64,000 nucleotides of DNA. Source: Massilia sp. IC2-477 (GTDB lineage: Bacteria; Pseudomonadota; Gammaproteobacteria; Burkholderiales; Burkholderiaceae_D). The stretch's first letter is position 1, and each line of letters begins with the position of its first letter. A program made the translations under genes and the position numbers. This document shows positions 1 to 9,133 of this stretch, piece after piece. Under the pieces are notes generated by a model. That model saw nothing but the letters and a program-made list of their open reading frames with translations, was not told the DNA's origin and made no database searches. The stretch is from the NCBI RefSeq assembly GCF_020707265.1, contig NZ_JAJFEQ010000003.1, forward strand, positions 186,001 through 250,000. The letters run 5' to 3'.

Positions 1-429
1 TACGGCGTCGGCTTGATCACCTCGCGCCTCGGCCCGCAGCGCCAGGTCGACCTGTTCGACGGCGACACCGATTTCCTCGCCAGCGCGCCGGCGGTGGCTT
101 GCATCCTGGTCGACGAAGCCCAGTTCCTCACCACCCTGCAAGTGCAGCAGCTGCACCAGGTGGCCCAGGTGCGCGGCATTCCCGTGATCTGCTACGGCCT
201 GCGCAGCGACTTCCGCGGCGAGCCTTTCCCCGGTTCGGCCTACCTGCTGGCGCTGGCCGACGACATCGAGGAAATCAAGAACATCTGCACCTGCGGCAAG
301 AAGGCGACCATGAATATCCGGGTCGATGCCGAAGGCCGCCGCATCCGCGAAGGCGAGCAGGTCAGCATCGGCGGCAACGAGAGCTACCGCCAGGCCTGCG
401 GCCGCTGCTTCTATTCGGGCACCCATTGA
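1..429 (+). CDS. tdk: Thymidine kinase, C-terminal part (5' end outside window)
   Basis: The reading frame is open from the first base, so the gene starts upstream of the window; about 142 C-terminal residues are visible. Thymidine kinase (TK1 type) phosphorylates thymidine to dTMP in the cytoplasmic salvage pathway. The visible part contains the conserved VDEAQF segment (acid residues of the Mg/ATP site), the YGLR.DF.GEPFPGS segment that is typical of the family, and two cysteine pairs (CTCGKK and CGRCFY) that form the structural zinc site. The stop codon is followed one base later by the next gene's ATG, so the two are probably cotranscribed. Family assignment is secure; the P-loop lies outside the window. 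Confidence 0.93.
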   Translation, partial: YGVGLITSRLGPQRQVDLFDGDTDFLASAPAVACILVDEAQFLTTLQVQQLHQVAQVRGIPVICYGLRSDFRGEPFPGSAYLLALADDIEEIKNICTCGKKATMNIRVDAEGRRIREGEQVSIGGNESYRQACGRCFYSGTH

Positions 430-430
430 G

Positions 431-973
431 ATGAGCCTGCAGGGCGGCGGCCTGCTCGACATGCTGCTCTACCTGGTCCCCTCGGCGGCGCTGGCGCTGC
501 TGCTGTGGATCGGTTCTGGCGCCCATCCCTTCTTTTTCCTGTTCACCGCTGCCGGCACCCTGTGCCACGAGCTGGCCCATTTCTCGGTCGGGCTGCTGAC
601 CAATGCCGAGCCGGTCGGCCTGAGCGTGTTCCCGCGCCGCATCAAGAAGCCAGGTAAGGGACATAACTGGGAACTGGGCTCGGTCACCTTTGCCAACCTG
701 CGCTGGTACAACGCGGCCCCCGCCGCGCTGGCGCCGCTCTTGGTGCTGGTGCTGCCGTTTGCGGTCGCCTGGTGGCGCACCCGGCAGGGCTGGGTGTTCG
801 AGCCGCTCGACCTGGCGCTCACTTTCCTGCTGGCGCCGCAGTTCCTGTCCTTCTGGCCGTCGCCGGTGGACTGGCGCCTGGCGGCGCGCTCCTGGCCCTG
901 GATTCCGGTGCTGCTCCTTGTCGCTCTGGCCACATTCTTTCGCACGGAACTCTTCCAGCTTGTCAAAGGATGA
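431..973 (+). CDS. Integral membrane protein with HExxH (M50-like) motif, function unknown
   Basis: A 180-residue protein with about four hydrophobic segments. The ATG lies one base after the tdk stop codon. Near residue 45 it carries CHELAHF, a HExxH zinc-binding signature inside a hydrophobic stretch, as in membrane-embedded M50 (site-2 protease-like) enzymes. A later WPSPVDW segment could supply a third metal ligand, but the classical NPxP motif is not clear. I therefore call it a putative membrane metallopeptidase-like protein rather than a proven protease. The link to tdk is positional only. No signal peptide is evident apart from the first membrane segment. Confidence 0.7.
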   Translation: MSLQGGGLLDMLLYLVPSAALALLLWIGSGAHPFFFLFTAAGTLCHELAHFSVGLLTNAEPVGLSVFPRRIKKPGKGHNWELGSVTFANLRWYNAAPAALAPLLVLVLPFAVAWWRTRQGWVFEPLDLALTFLLAPQFLSFWPSPVDWRLAARSWPWIPVLLLVALATFFRTELFQLVKG

Positions 974-1144
974 AGGCCTGGCTTATGACAGCCTTAATTG
1001 TCGGGCGCAAATGAACAAATGCCGGCTCTGCCTTCCTCCGGCTTCCTGTAGAATGGCCACGAAGGGCGTATTGACCGGCTTGCTTGTTTCCATCCATCTC
1101 CGGTCGCGCCGAGGCACAGTATTTTCGTTTCGGAGAGACGACGA

Positions 1145-3442
1145 ATGAAGAAGCACCACCTGTTCATGGCCGCCATGGCCTTTGCGATGTCCGCCCACGT
1201 GGTGACCGCCCAGCCGGAAAAAGTCGCGGCTGTCGCGCCCGTCAAATCCCCTGCCGCCGGCGCCCCCGTGACCGCCGCCAGCCTGCAAATCAAGCCACTC
1301 GCCCAGCAGACCGAGGCGGCGCTGTGGGCGACCCGGGTGCTGGGGCGCTTGCACTACAAGGCGGTCCCGCTGGACGACGCCATGTCGGTCAAGATCTTCG
1401 ACAATTTCTTCGAGGCTTGGGACAGCGAGAAGCTCTACTTCGTCCAGTCGGACATCGACAGCTTCGCGCCTCTGCGCAGCCGCATGGACGACGCCATCAA
1501 CAACGAAGACCTGCGCGGTCCGTTCTCGATCTTCAACCTGTTCCAGCAGCGTTTCACGGAGCGCATGAACTACGCGCGCGAGCTGCTCAAGACCCGCCCC
1601 GACTTTACGATCGACGAGTCGATCGAGCTCGACCGTGAAAAATCGGCCTGGGCCAAAAATGAAGCCGAGATCCGCGAACTGTGGCGCAAGCGCGTCAAGC
1701 ATGACTGGCTGCGCCTGAAGCTGGCCGGCAAGGACGAGAAGGCCATCCGCAGCACCCTCGACAAGCGCTACGAGAATTACATCGCCCGCATCCGCAAGCT
1801 GAACAACGAGGACGTGTTCCAGACCTTCATGAACGCGTACGCGACTGCGATCGAGCCGCACACCAACTACCTGGGCCCGCGCTCGGCGGACAACTTCGAG
1901 ATCGCGATGCGACTGTCGCTGGAAGGCATCGGCGCCGTCCTGCAGTCGCGTGACGAATACACCGTCATCCGCGAAATCGTGCCGGGCAGCCCGGCCGCGC
2001 TGTCGGGCAAGCTGAAGGTGGGCGACCGCATCGTCGGCGTGGCGCAGGGCAACGGTCCGTTCACGGACGTGCTGGGCTGGCGCATCGACGACGTGGTCCA
2101 GCTGGTGCGCGGCGCCAAGGGCTCGACCGTGCGCCTCGACGTGCTGCCGGGCGACGCCGGTCTCGACGCCAAGCACGTGACCGTGTCGATGGTGCGCAAG
2201 AAGATCAGCATGGAAGAGCAGGCCGCCAAGAAGTCGATCATGGAAGTCAAGGACGGCGCCGTCAAGCGCCGCGTGGGCGTGATCTCGCTGCCGACCTTCT
2301 ACCTCGACTTCGAAGCGCGCCGCCGCGGCGAGAAGGATTACCGCAGCGCCACCCGCGACGTGGCCCGCATCCTGACCGAACTCAAGAAAGAGAAGGTGGA
2401 CAACGTCCTGATCGACCTGCGCAACAACGGCGGCGGCTCGCTGGACGAGGCGATCGAGCTGACCGGCCTGTTCATCGACAAGGGCCCGGTGGTGCAGCAG
2501 CGCGACGCCCAGGGCCGCGTCGAGGTGGGTGAGGACGTGCAGCCCGGCCTGGCCTGGGACGGTCCGATGGGCGTGCTGATCAACCGCGGCTCCGCTTCGG
2601 CCTCGGAGATCTTCGCCGCCGCGATCCAGGATTACGGCCGTGGCCTGGTCATTGGCGAGCCGAGCTTCGGCAAGGGCACCGTGCAGACCCTGTACAGCCT
2701 CGATCGCTTCGCGCCGGCAGAGAAGGTGCGCTACGGCGAGCTGAAGATGACCGTGGCCCAGTTCTTCCGCATCAACGGCGGCACCACCCAGCTGCGCGGC
2801 GTGACCCCGGACATCAAGCTGCCGGTGCTGTCCGACCTGGAAAGCTTCGGTGAATCGTCCTACGACAATGCACTGCCCTGGGTGGCCATCAAGCCGGCCA
2901 GCTATACGGCGGCAGGCGACCTCAAGGAGCTGATCGGCCCGCTGCAGAAGCGCCATGAAGCCCGTATCGCCAAGGACAAGGAGTTCCAGTTCCTGCAGGA
3001 AGACATCGCCGAAGTCCTGAAGGTCCGCAAGGAAAACGCGATCTCGCTGAACGAGGCGGTGCGCCGCAAGGAACGCGACGAGCAGGAAGCCAAGGCCAAG
3101 GTGCGCGAAGCCCGCCTGGCCGGCGCCAGCGGCACCAACAGCGACGAGCCGGCCGCCGGCCCGGCAGGCAAGGAAGCGCGCGGCAAGGTGCCGGCCCCGA
3201 CCAAGCCAGCCAAGGCCGTGACTGCCGTGCGCGGCTCCCCGCGCCAGGACGACGGCCTGACCTACGACGAGCGCGACCTGGCGGCGGACCTGGCTGCCGA
3301 GAAGGCGGCCAAGGACGCCAAGGACATCCTGCTGCAGGAAGCAGCCAACATCCTGGCCGACGAGGTCGGCATGCTGCGCACCGACACCCGGATGGCCTCG
3401 CGTGCCATGCCTTATATGGCGGCGTCACGTACCGGTAACTGA
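1145..3442 (+). CDS. prc: Carboxy-terminal (tail-specific) processing protease, S41 family
   Basis: A 765-residue periplasmic protease of the Prc/Tsp type, which trims the C-terminal tails of periplasmic proteins and controls peptidoglycan hydrolases and lipoproteins in model organisms. An N-terminal signal peptide ends near residue 22 (VTAQ). The N-terminal helical region is followed by a PDZ domain at roughly residues 240-330 and the S41 protease core. The catalytic Ser-Lys dyad is visible as S485 in GSASASEIF and K510 in FGKGTVQ. The C-terminal extension is charged and Lys/Ala-rich, as in the long Prc subfamily (E. coli Prc is about 680 residues). The start is supported by GGAGA seven bases upstream. 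A strong terminator follows, so it is probably a single transcription unit. Confidence 0.93.
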   Translation: MKKHHLFMAAMAFAMSAHVVTAQPEKVAAVAPVKSPAAGAPVTAASLQIKPLAQQTEAALWATRVLGRLHYKAVPLDDAMSVKIFDNFFEAWDSEKLYFVQSDIDSFAPLRSRMDDAINNEDLRGPFSIFNLFQQRFTERMNYARELLKTRPDFTIDESIELDREKSAWAKNEAEIRELWRKRVKHDWLRLKLAGKDEKAIRSTLDKRYENYIARIRKLNNEDVFQTFMNAYATAIEPHTNYLGPRSADNFEIAMRLSLEGIGAVLQSRDEYTVIREIVPGSPAALSGKLKVGDRIVGVAQGNGPFTDVLGWRIDDVVQLVRGAKGSTVRLDVLPGDAGLDAKHVTVSMVRKKISMEEQAAKKSIMEVKDGAVKRRVGVISLPTFYLDFEARRRGEKDYRSATRDVARILTELKKEKVDNVLIDLRNNGGGSLDEAIELTGLFIDKGPVVQQRDAQGRVEVGEDVQPGLAWDGPMGVLINRGSASASEIFAAAIQDYGRGLVIGEPSFGKGTVQTLYSLDRFAPAEKVRYGELKMTVAQFFRINGGTTQLRGVTPDIKLPVLSDLESFGESSYDNALPWVAIKPASYTAAGDLKELIGPLQKRHEARIAKDKEFQFLQEDIAEVLKVRKENAISLNEAVRRKERDEQEAKAKVREARLAGASGTNSDEPAAGPAGKEARGKVPAPTKPAKAVTAVRGSPRQDDGLTYDERDLAADLAAEKAAKDAKDILLQEAANILADEVGMLRTDTRMASRAMPYMAASRTGN

Positions 3443-3478
3443 GCACTGGGCGCGAGCGGCGCCCGAACAGAACGGCGG

Positions 3479-3515
3479 AAGGCCGGGCCTGCGACAGCGG
3501 GCCCGGCCTTTTTCT
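3479..3515 (+). terminator. Rho-independent terminator of prc
   Basis: The arms GGCCGGGCC (3481-3489) and GGCCCGGCC (3500-3508) form a GC-rich stem that is extended by flanking A/T pairs and followed by TTTTTCTTT. It lies about 40 bases after the prc stop codon. Confidence 0.85.
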
Positions 3516-3737
3516 TTGCGGAACAAGATGTTTCTTAAGTCGCAACGAATCTGCCCCGATTCATTATGCAGATCACATTCTGGGTAGGATTGGTCCTACT
3601 GAAATTTAAGGCTTTTTCTTGCTTTCATACCCCGCGCACGGTTGAGCTTGGCCAGAACTCATCCGTTTTAAAGCTGTGGTAGCATAACTCTACGGTTGCA
3701 AAAACAACAATTGAACAATACCCAAGGAGTTATCGCC

Positions 3738-4466
3738 ATGCTAATTCGCCGCCTCGTGATCGCAGCACTGTTCGCCGGTGCAGGTGCCGCCCACGCAGAC
3801 ACCATCCCGGCTCAATCGTCGAACGCCGGTTCCGGCTGGACCGCCGGTAACGGTACCGACGTCCTCGGCTCCGGTGTCATGAAGGACAATGTGAACCTGG
3901 TCGGCGGGATCGCGCACGGCGCCGATTCGAATGCCGCCGTGGACGCACTGCTCGGCAAGGTCGCCGGCACCGTGACCCAGGTCGACGGCCAGACCAAGCT
4001 GTACCTGCAGAGCGGCATCGAGGCGAACTACGTGCTTGCTGACAGCAACAGCATCCTGGCCGCGACCATCGGTCCAGGCAAGTCGGTGGTCTCGACTGCC
4101 GACGGCAAGATCATTTCCGACGGCCTGACCAAGGCGCCGGGCATGTCGGGCGGCGGCAACAACACCACCGGCTCCACGGGTGGCTCGGGCAGCGGCTCTT
4201 CGGGCAGCGGTTCGAGCGGCAGCGGTTCGAGCGGCTCGTCGGGCGGCAGCGGCAGCACCGGCAGCGGCTCGCAGTCGGGCGGCTCGACTGGCGGCGCCCA
4301 GACTGGCGAGTCGGTCGCCCCGGTGGTCAGCAACCCAGGCAGCATCGGCGCGAATCCGCAGCAGGTCAGCCCGGCAGCGACCGCGATTCCTGAACCGTCG
4401 AGCATCGCCCTGATGCTGGTCGGTATGGTTGGCGCGGGCGCCATGACCCGCCGCCGCGCACGCTGA
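3738..4466 (+). CDS. PEP-CTERM sorting domain protein with Ser/Gly-rich linker
   Basis: A 242-residue predicted exported protein. The start at 3738 is chosen over upstream alternatives because AAGGAG sits nine bases before it and the sequence then begins directly with a signal peptide (MLIRRLVIAALF...AHA). A central region of about 120 residues with no family I recognise is followed by a low-complexity linker of GSSGSGSSG type (about residues 140-200). The C terminus has the PEP-CTERM signature: IPEPSS, a hydrophobic helix, then RRRAR. Such tails are recognised by exosortase (EpsH/XrtA types), which processes proteins at the inner membrane for surface or exopolysaccharide-associated delivery. 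No exosortase gene is in this window. The ligand or structural role is unknown. Confidence 0.88.
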   Translation: MLIRRLVIAALFAGAGAAHADTIPAQSSNAGSGWTAGNGTDVLGSGVMKDNVNLVGGIAHGADSNAAVDALLGKVAGTVTQVDGQTKLYLQSGIEANYVLADSNSILAATIGPGKSVVSTADGKIISDGLTKAPGMSGGGNNTTGSTGGSGSGSSGSGSSGSGSSGSSGGSGSTGSGSQSGGSTGGAQTGESVAPVVSNPGSIGANPQQVSPAATAIPEPSSIALMLVGMVGAGAMTRRRAR

Positions 4467-4476
4467 TCGTCGACAG

Positions 4477-4498
4477 CAGGGTGGCACCGCCCACCCTG
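4477..4498. repeat. Short hairpin related to the GGGTGGGC repeat
   Basis: CAGGGTGG (4477-4484) and CCACCCTG (4491-4498) are perfect inverted arms with a six-base loop, ten bases after the PEP-CTERM gene. No T-tract follows on the + strand. The arms resemble the GGGTGGGCGG arms found at 7859 and 21601, so this may be a decayed copy or a weak terminator. Confidence 0.4.
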
Positions 4499-4587
4499 TG
4501 CAAAAAACTCAACTAGGCAGCAAATCTGTCGGTTACAATCCTTGTGAACGACCGTGCTTTTTCAGGCGGCGATAACAAGGAGACGAC

Positions 4588-5778
4588 ATGGACCTGCACT
4601 ACTCGGACGAGGACCTGGCCTTTCGCGACCAGGTCCGCGCCTTCCTCGATTCCCATCTTCCAAAAGACTTGCAAGCCAGGGTGCTTACGCACAAGCGGCT
4701 GAGCAAGGATGACTTCGTCCGCTGGCACAAGATCCTCGCCGCCCAAGGCTGGGTCGCACCCGGCTGGCCGGTCGAATTCGGCGGCCCGGGCTGGACCCCG
4801 GTGCAGCGCCACATCTTCGAGGAAGAGTGCGCCCGCGCCGGCACCCCGCGCGTCATGCCTTTCGGGATCGACATGGTCGCCCCCGTCATCATGGCCTTCG
4901 GCAGCCAGCAGCAGAAGGACCACTTCCTGCCGCGCATCCTGTCCTGCGAGGACTGGTGGTGCCAGGGCTATTCCGAGCCGGGTGCGGGCTCCGATCTGGC
5001 GTCCCTGAAAACCACGGCGGTCAGGGATGGCGACCATTACATCGTCAACGGCCAGAAAACCTGGACCACGCTGGCCCAGCATGCCGACATGATCTTCTGC
5101 CTGGTGCGCACCGACCCTTCCGTGCGCAAGCAGGAGGGCATTTCCTTCCTCCTGATCGACATGCACTCGCCGGGCGTGACGGTGCGTCCGATCATCATGC
5201 TCGACGAAGACCACGAAGTGAACGAAGTCTTCTTCGACAACGTGCGGGTGCCGGTGGCGAACCTGGTGGGCCAGGAAAACCGCGGCTGGACCTATGCCAA
5301 GTACCTGCTCGGCCACGAGCGCACGGGGATCGCCGCCGTCGGCCGCAGCAAGCGCGAACTGGCTTTCCTCAAGCGCCTGGCGCGGCGCGAGCAGAAGAAC
5401 GGCCGCCCGCTGCTGGAAGACCCGCTGTTCGCCGCCAAGGTAGCCGACCTCGAGATCGAACTGATGGCGCTCGAGATGACGGTGCTGCGGGTGCTGGCCA
5501 AGGCGAACAAGGCCCCGGGACCGGAAGCCTCGGTGCTGAAGGTGCGCGGCACCGACATCCAACAGACCCTGACCGAGCTGATGCTGGAAGCGGCCGGGCC
5601 GATGGCGCTGCCTTTTGACGCGGCCTTCCTGGAAGGCGAGCGTGAACACAGCATCGCCGGCGACGACGACGCCGCGCCGCTCGCGTCCTACTACTTCAAC
5701 TACCGCAAGACCTCCATCTATGGGGGCTCGAACGAAATCCAGCGCAACATCATCACCCAGATGATCCTGGGCCTGTGA
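4588..5778 (+). CDS. Acyl-CoA dehydrogenase
   Basis: A 396-residue flavoprotein of the acyl-CoA dehydrogenase superfamily, catalysing alpha,beta-dehydrogenation of an acyl-CoA with electrons passing to ETF. The usual fold order is visible: helical N-terminal domain, beta domain with the FAD/substrate signature CQGYSEPGAGSDLASL near residues 130-145, and a C-terminal helical domain ending in IYGGSNEIQRNII, a hallmark of the family. AAGGAGACGAC precedes the ATG. It is the first of four tightly spaced genes (second dehydrogenase, then two MaoC proteins), which suggests one beta-oxidation-like pathway for a branched, aromatic or otherwise unusual acyl-CoA. The substrate cannot be told from the sequence. 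Confidence 0.92.
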   Translation: MDLHYSDEDLAFRDQVRAFLDSHLPKDLQARVLTHKRLSKDDFVRWHKILAAQGWVAPGWPVEFGGPGWTPVQRHIFEEECARAGTPRVMPFGIDMVAPVIMAFGSQQQKDHFLPRILSCEDWWCQGYSEPGAGSDLASLKTTAVRDGDHYIVNGQKTWTTLAQHADMIFCLVRTDPSVRKQEGISFLLIDMHSPGVTVRPIIMLDEDHEVNEVFFDNVRVPVANLVGQENRGWTYAKYLLGHERTGIAAVGRSKRELAFLKRLARREQKNGRPLLEDPLFAAKVADLEIELMALEMTVLRVLAKANKAPGPEASVLKVRGTDIQQTLTELMLEAAGPMALPFDAAFLEGEREHSIAGDDDAAPLASYYFNYRKTSIYGGSNEIQRNIITQMILGL

Positions 5779-5789
5779 GGAGAACCCGA

Positions 5790-6929
5790 ATGCATGTCGA
5801 TTTCAAGGAAGAGCAGCTCCAGTTCGCCGACGCACTCAAGCGCTGGATCGCCCGCGACTACAGCTTCGAACAGCGCCGCGCCATCATCGGTTCCGAAGCG
5901 GGCACCTCAAGCGAGGCCTGGTCCACGCTGGCCGAGCTGGGCATGACGGCCTTGCCGGTGCCGGAAGCGCAGGGCGGCTTCGACGGCACCGCGGTGGACC
6001 TGTTCGTGGTGATGCAGGAGCTGGGCCGCGGCCTGGTGGTGGAACCGTATTTCGCCACCGTGCTGGGGGCGCAGTTCCTCAAGCTGGGCGGCGCACATGC
6101 GGCGCTGTTGGAACGGGTCGCCACGGGCGAATTGAAACTTGCCTGTGCCCTGGGCGAGCGCCAGTCACGCCACGAGCTGCGCGACATCGCCACGCGCGCC
6201 GAGCAGTTGGGTTCCGGCTGGCGCCTGTCGGGCGCCAAGAGCGCCGTGGTGCATGGCGCCGAGGCGGGCGTGCTGGTGGTATCGGCGCGCAGCTGTGGTG
6301 GCCAGCGCGACGAGGCGGGCATCACCCTGTTCGCGGTGCCGCTGGACGCGCCGGGCGTGCAGGTGACGGGCTACCGCACCCTTGACGGCCAGCGCGCGGC
6401 CGAAGTGCGCTTCGATGGCGTCGAGCTGCCGCCGGATGCGGTCATCGGCCAGCCCGGCGCTGGCTGGGACATCCTCGATGCCTGCGCCGATTATGGCGCC
6501 GGCCTGCTGTGCGCGGAAGCGCTGGGCGCGATGGAAGCGCTGTTCGACGCCACGCTCGAGTACCTCAAGACGCGCCAGCAGTTCGGCGTCCCGATCGGCA
6601 AGTTCCAGGCGTTGCAGCACCGCATGGCCGACATGTATATCCACCTGGAGCAGGCGCGTTCGATGGCGCTGCTGGCGGCGGTGACGCTCGACGGCGGCGA
6701 CATCGCCGAGCGGCGCCGGGTGGTGTCGGCGGCCAAATACCGGGTCGGCCAGGCCGCCCGCTTCATCGGCCAGCAGGCGGTGCAGCTGCATGGCGGCATG
6801 GGCGTGACCGACGAACTCGCAGCGGCGCATTACTTCAAGCGCTTGTCGATGATCGAGCTGACCCTGGGCGACCGCGACCACCACCTGGCGCGCTTCGTGG
6901 CGCAGCCGGGCTTCCAGCAGGCCGCATAA
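5790..6929 (+). CDS. Acyl-CoA dehydrogenase, partner of the preceding enzyme
   Basis: A 379-residue acyl-CoA dehydrogenase paralogue. The ATG at 5790 is preferred because GAGGAGA, overlapping the previous stop codon, is correctly spaced upstream. The C-terminal domain has FGVPIGKFQALQHRMADM and VQLHGGMGVTDEL, both typical of the family. The N-terminal and middle domains are more divergent, and the SEPGAGSD-type loop is weak (LACALGERQSRHEL instead). Adjacent divergent dehydrogenase pairs often form alpha2beta2 heteromers, as in actinobacterial and proteobacterial steroid or branched-acyl degradation. That arrangement fits here but is inferred. It is coupled to the gene before and followed nine bases later by a MaoC gene. 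Confidence 0.88.
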   Translation: MHVDFKEEQLQFADALKRWIARDYSFEQRRAIIGSEAGTSSEAWSTLAELGMTALPVPEAQGGFDGTAVDLFVVMQELGRGLVVEPYFATVLGAQFLKLGGAHAALLERVATGELKLACALGERQSRHELRDIATRAEQLGSGWRLSGAKSAVVHGAEAGVLVVSARSCGGQRDEAGITLFAVPLDAPGVQVTGYRTLDGQRAAEVRFDGVELPPDAVIGQPGAGWDILDACADYGAGLLCAEALGAMEALFDATLEYLKTRQQFGVPIGKFQALQHRMADMYIHLEQARSMALLAAVTLDGGDIAERRRVVSAAKYRVGQAARFIGQQAVQLHGGMGVTDELAAAHYFKRLSMIELTLGDRDHHLARFVAQPGFQQAA

Positions 6930-6938
6930 GGAGGCGCC

Positions 6939-7388
6939 ATGACGCGTCAATGGTATTTCGAAGATTTTCACCCGGGTCAGGAGATCGACCTCGGCGAACG
7001 CCGTGTCACCGAGGAAGAGATCATTGCGTTTGCGCGCGAGTTCGATCCCCAGCCTTTTCATGTCGACCGCGAAGCGGCGGCAGCGTCGATCTACGGCGGG
7101 GTGATCGCCAGCGGCTGGCATACCTGCAGCATGATGATGCGGATGGTCGTGGATGGCCTGATGTGCAGCGCGTCCAGCATGGGCTCGCCGGGTCTGGACG
7201 GGGTGCGCTGGCTGCGCCCGCTGCGCGCCGGCGACACGCTCAGGGTGCGCTACCTGACCACCCAGGTCAAGGCGTCGAACTCCAGGCCCGACCGCGGCGT
7301 GGTGTGGTCGAAATGGGTCGCGACCAACCAGCATGGCGAGGAGATCTGCACGATCGAAGGCATGGGCATGTTCGGGAGGCGGCCATGA
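6939..7388 (+). CDS. MaoC-family (hot-dog fold) enoyl-CoA hydratase
   Basis: A 149-residue single hot-dog domain protein. The segment REFDPQPFHVDREAAAASIYGG followed by IASGWHTCSMMMR matches the hydratase-2 motif: the Asp-Pro-x-x-x-His active-site pair (D and H of FDPQPFH) and the downstream gating helix. Members hydrate 2-enoyl-CoAs to (R)-3-hydroxyacyl-CoAs. AAGGAGGC precedes the start. It shares a 4-base ATGA overlap with the next MaoC gene, so the two are translationally coupled and may form a heterodimer. It probably acts directly after the two dehydrogenases upstream. Confidence 0.9.
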   Translation: MTRQWYFEDFHPGQEIDLGERRVTEEEIIAFAREFDPQPFHVDREAAAASIYGGVIASGWHTCSMMMRMVVDGLMCSASSMGSPGLDGVRWLRPLRAGDTLRVRYLTTQVKASNSRPDRGVVWSKWVATNQHGEEICTIEGMGMFGRRP

Positions 7389-7843
7389 GCAGGACGATCG
7401 CCTTCGGCGAGCTGCCCACCCTGGTCGGGACTGAAGTCGCGGTCTCCCGTTGGTTCGACGTGGGGCAGGAGCGCATCAACCACTTTGCCGAGGCGACCGA
7501 GGACCGGCAGTGGATTCATGTGGACGCCGAGCGTTGCAAGCGCGAGTCGCCCTTCGGCGCGCCGGTGGCGCACGGCTTTCTGACGCTGTCGCTGCTGCCG
7601 GCGATGCTGGAGGATGCGATCACGATTGGCGGGATGCGCATGGGCCTCAACTACGGCTTGAACCGGGTACGCTTTCCGGCGCCGCTGCCGGCCGGTTCCC
7701 GGGTGCGCGGGCGCTGGCTGCTGGCCGCCTGCGAGGCGATCGAGGGCGGGGTGCAGCTGACCTGGAACGTGGCGATCGAGCCGGAGGGGGAGGGGGCGAA
7801 GCCGGTGTGCGTGGCCGAGTTCCTGATTCGGGCATACGCCTGA
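7385..7843 (+). CDS. MaoC-family dehydratase, second subunit
   Basis: A 152-residue hot-dog protein that starts inside the stop codon of the previous MaoC gene (ATGA). FAEATEDRQWIHVDAERC followed by PFGAPVAHGFLTLSLLP is the classical MaoC/hydratase-2 motif, with the catalytic Asp and His in DRQWIH. It resembles NodN/MaoC proteins. It is the last gene of the four-gene acyl-CoA operon, and its end is separated by a hairpin from the convergent acyl-CoA dehydrogenase gene. The product is likely an enoyl-CoA hydratase of unknown chain specificity. Confidence 0.9.
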   Translation: MSRTIAFGELPTLVGTEVAVSRWFDVGQERINHFAEATEDRQWIHVDAERCKRESPFGAPVAHGFLTLSLLPAMLEDAITIGGMRMGLNYGLNRVRFPAPLPAGSRVRGRWLLAACEAIEGGVQLTWNVAIEPEGEGAKPVCVAEFLIRAYA

Positions 7844-7858
7844 TGCCGCAAGGCTGGT

Positions 7859-7885
7859 AGGGTGGGCGGCTACGCCGCCCACCCT
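7859..7885. repeat. Palindromic GGGTGGGCGGC element between convergent genes
   Basis: A perfect 12-bp stem, AGGGTGGGCGGC (7859-7870) and GCCGCCCACCCT (7874-7885), with loop TAC. It lies in the 46-bp gap between two convergent genes. The arm matches the end of the larger element at 21601-21733. It probably serves as a bidirectional transcription stop or a REP-like repeat; no strong T-tract is present. Confidence 0.65.
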
Positions 7886-7889
7886 CCGT

Positions 7890-9116
7890 TTATCTGGATG
7901 CGTACTTCGCCAGCTCCAGCTTCGCAATCGCATTCCGATGCACCTCGTCCGGTCCGTCCGCCAGGCGCAGGGTCCGGTTTCCCGCCCACTGGTAAGCCAG
8001 CGGGAACTCTTCCGACACTCCCGCTGCGCCGTGCGCCTGGATCGCCCAGTCCAGCACATCCTGCGCCACGTTCGGCGCCAGCACCTTGATCATCGCGATC
8101 TCTGCCTGCGCCCCCTTGTTGCCGACCGTGTCCATCATGTAGGCCGTCTTGAGTGTCAAGAGGCGCGCGGTGTCGATGCGGATACGGCTTTCCGCGATCC
8201 GTTCGCGCCACACGCCCTGTTCCGAGATCTTGCGTCCAAAGGCGACGCGGCCGTCCAGGCGCCGGCACATCAGTTCCAGCGCGCGCTCGGCCACGCCGAT
8301 GGCGCGCATGCAGTGGTGGATCCGGCCCGGGCCCAGGCGCCCCTGGGCGATCTCGAAACCGCGGCCTTCGCCCAGCAGCATATTGGAGGCGGGCACGCGC
8401 ACGTTCTCGAACAGGATCTCGCAATGGCCGTGCGGCGCGTCGTCGTAGCCGAACACCGGCAGCGGACGGACGATGGTGATGCCCGGGGTGTCGGCCGGCA
8501 CCACGATCATCGACTGCTGCTGGTGGCGCGCCGCGTTCGGGTCGGTCTTGCCCATCACGATGAAGACCTTGCAGCGCGGGTCGCCGGCGCCGGAGATCCA
8601 CCACTTGTGGCCGTTGATGACGTAATCGTCGCCGTCGCGCTCGATGCGGGTGGCGATGTTGGTCGCATCCGACGAGGCGACGTCCGGCTCGGTCATCGCG
8701 AAGGCCGAGCGGATCTCGCCGCGCAACAGCGGCTCCAGCCAGCCGCGCTTGATCTCTTCCGACGCATAGCGCTCCAGGGTTTCCATGTTGCCGGTGTCGG
8801 GCGCCGAGCAGTTGAAGACTTCCGGCGCCCAGGGCACGCGGCCCATGATCTCGCACAGCGGCGCATAGTCGAGGTTCGACAGGCCTTCCGGCGCGCGGGT
8901 CGAGCGCGGCAGGAACAGGTTCCACAGGCCGGCGTCGCGCGCCAGCGGCTTGAGGCGCTCGATCAGTTCCAGCGGCAGCCAGCGCGTGCCCTTGTCACGC
9001 GCGTTGGCCGCGATTTCTTCACTGAAGGCGCGCTCGTTGGGATAAATGTGATCAATCATGAAGGCGAGCAGGCGCGCTTGCAAATCCTTGCAGCGTTCCG
9101 AATAGGCGAAATCCAT
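7890..9116 (-). CDS. Acyl-CoA dehydrogenase (ACAD10/11-like)
   Basis: A 408-residue acyl-CoA dehydrogenase. Signatures seen are [17 protein letters not shown] (flavin/substrate loop), [13 protein letters not shown] and the C-terminal [18 protein letters not shown]. These variants (TEPDVASSD and GPDEVHR) are characteristic of the ACAD10/11-like branch rather than of the short-chain enzymes in the plus operon nearby. It ends an operon whose upstream gene encodes an APH-type kinase, 17 bases away. In eukaryotic ACAD10/11 the same two domains are fused and process 4-hydroxyacyl-CoAs by phosphorylation and elimination. A role in hydroxy-fatty-acid catabolism is therefore plausible but inferred. 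Confidence 0.92.
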   Translation of the reverse strand: MDFAYSERCKDLQARLLAFMIDHIYPNERAFSEEIAANARDKGTRWLPLELIERLKPLARDAGLWNLFLPRSTRAPEGLSNLDYAPLCEIMGRVPWAPEVFNCSAPDTGNMETLERYASEEIKRGWLEPLLRGEIRSAFAMTEPDVASSDATNIATRIERDGDDYVINGHKWWISGAGDPRCKVFIVMGKTDPNAARHQQQSMIVVPADTPGITIVRPLPVFGYDDAPHGHCEILFENVRVPASNMLLGEGRGFEIAQGRLGPGRIHHCMRAIGVAERALELMCRRLDGRVAFGRKISEQGVWRERIAESRIRIDTARLLTLKTAYMMDTVGNKGAQAEIAMIKVLAPNVAQDVLDWAIQAHGAAGVSEEFPLAYQWAGNRTLRLADGPDEVHRNAIAKLELAKYASR

Positions 9117-9133
9117 GGTGAGTCCTCGTCAGG

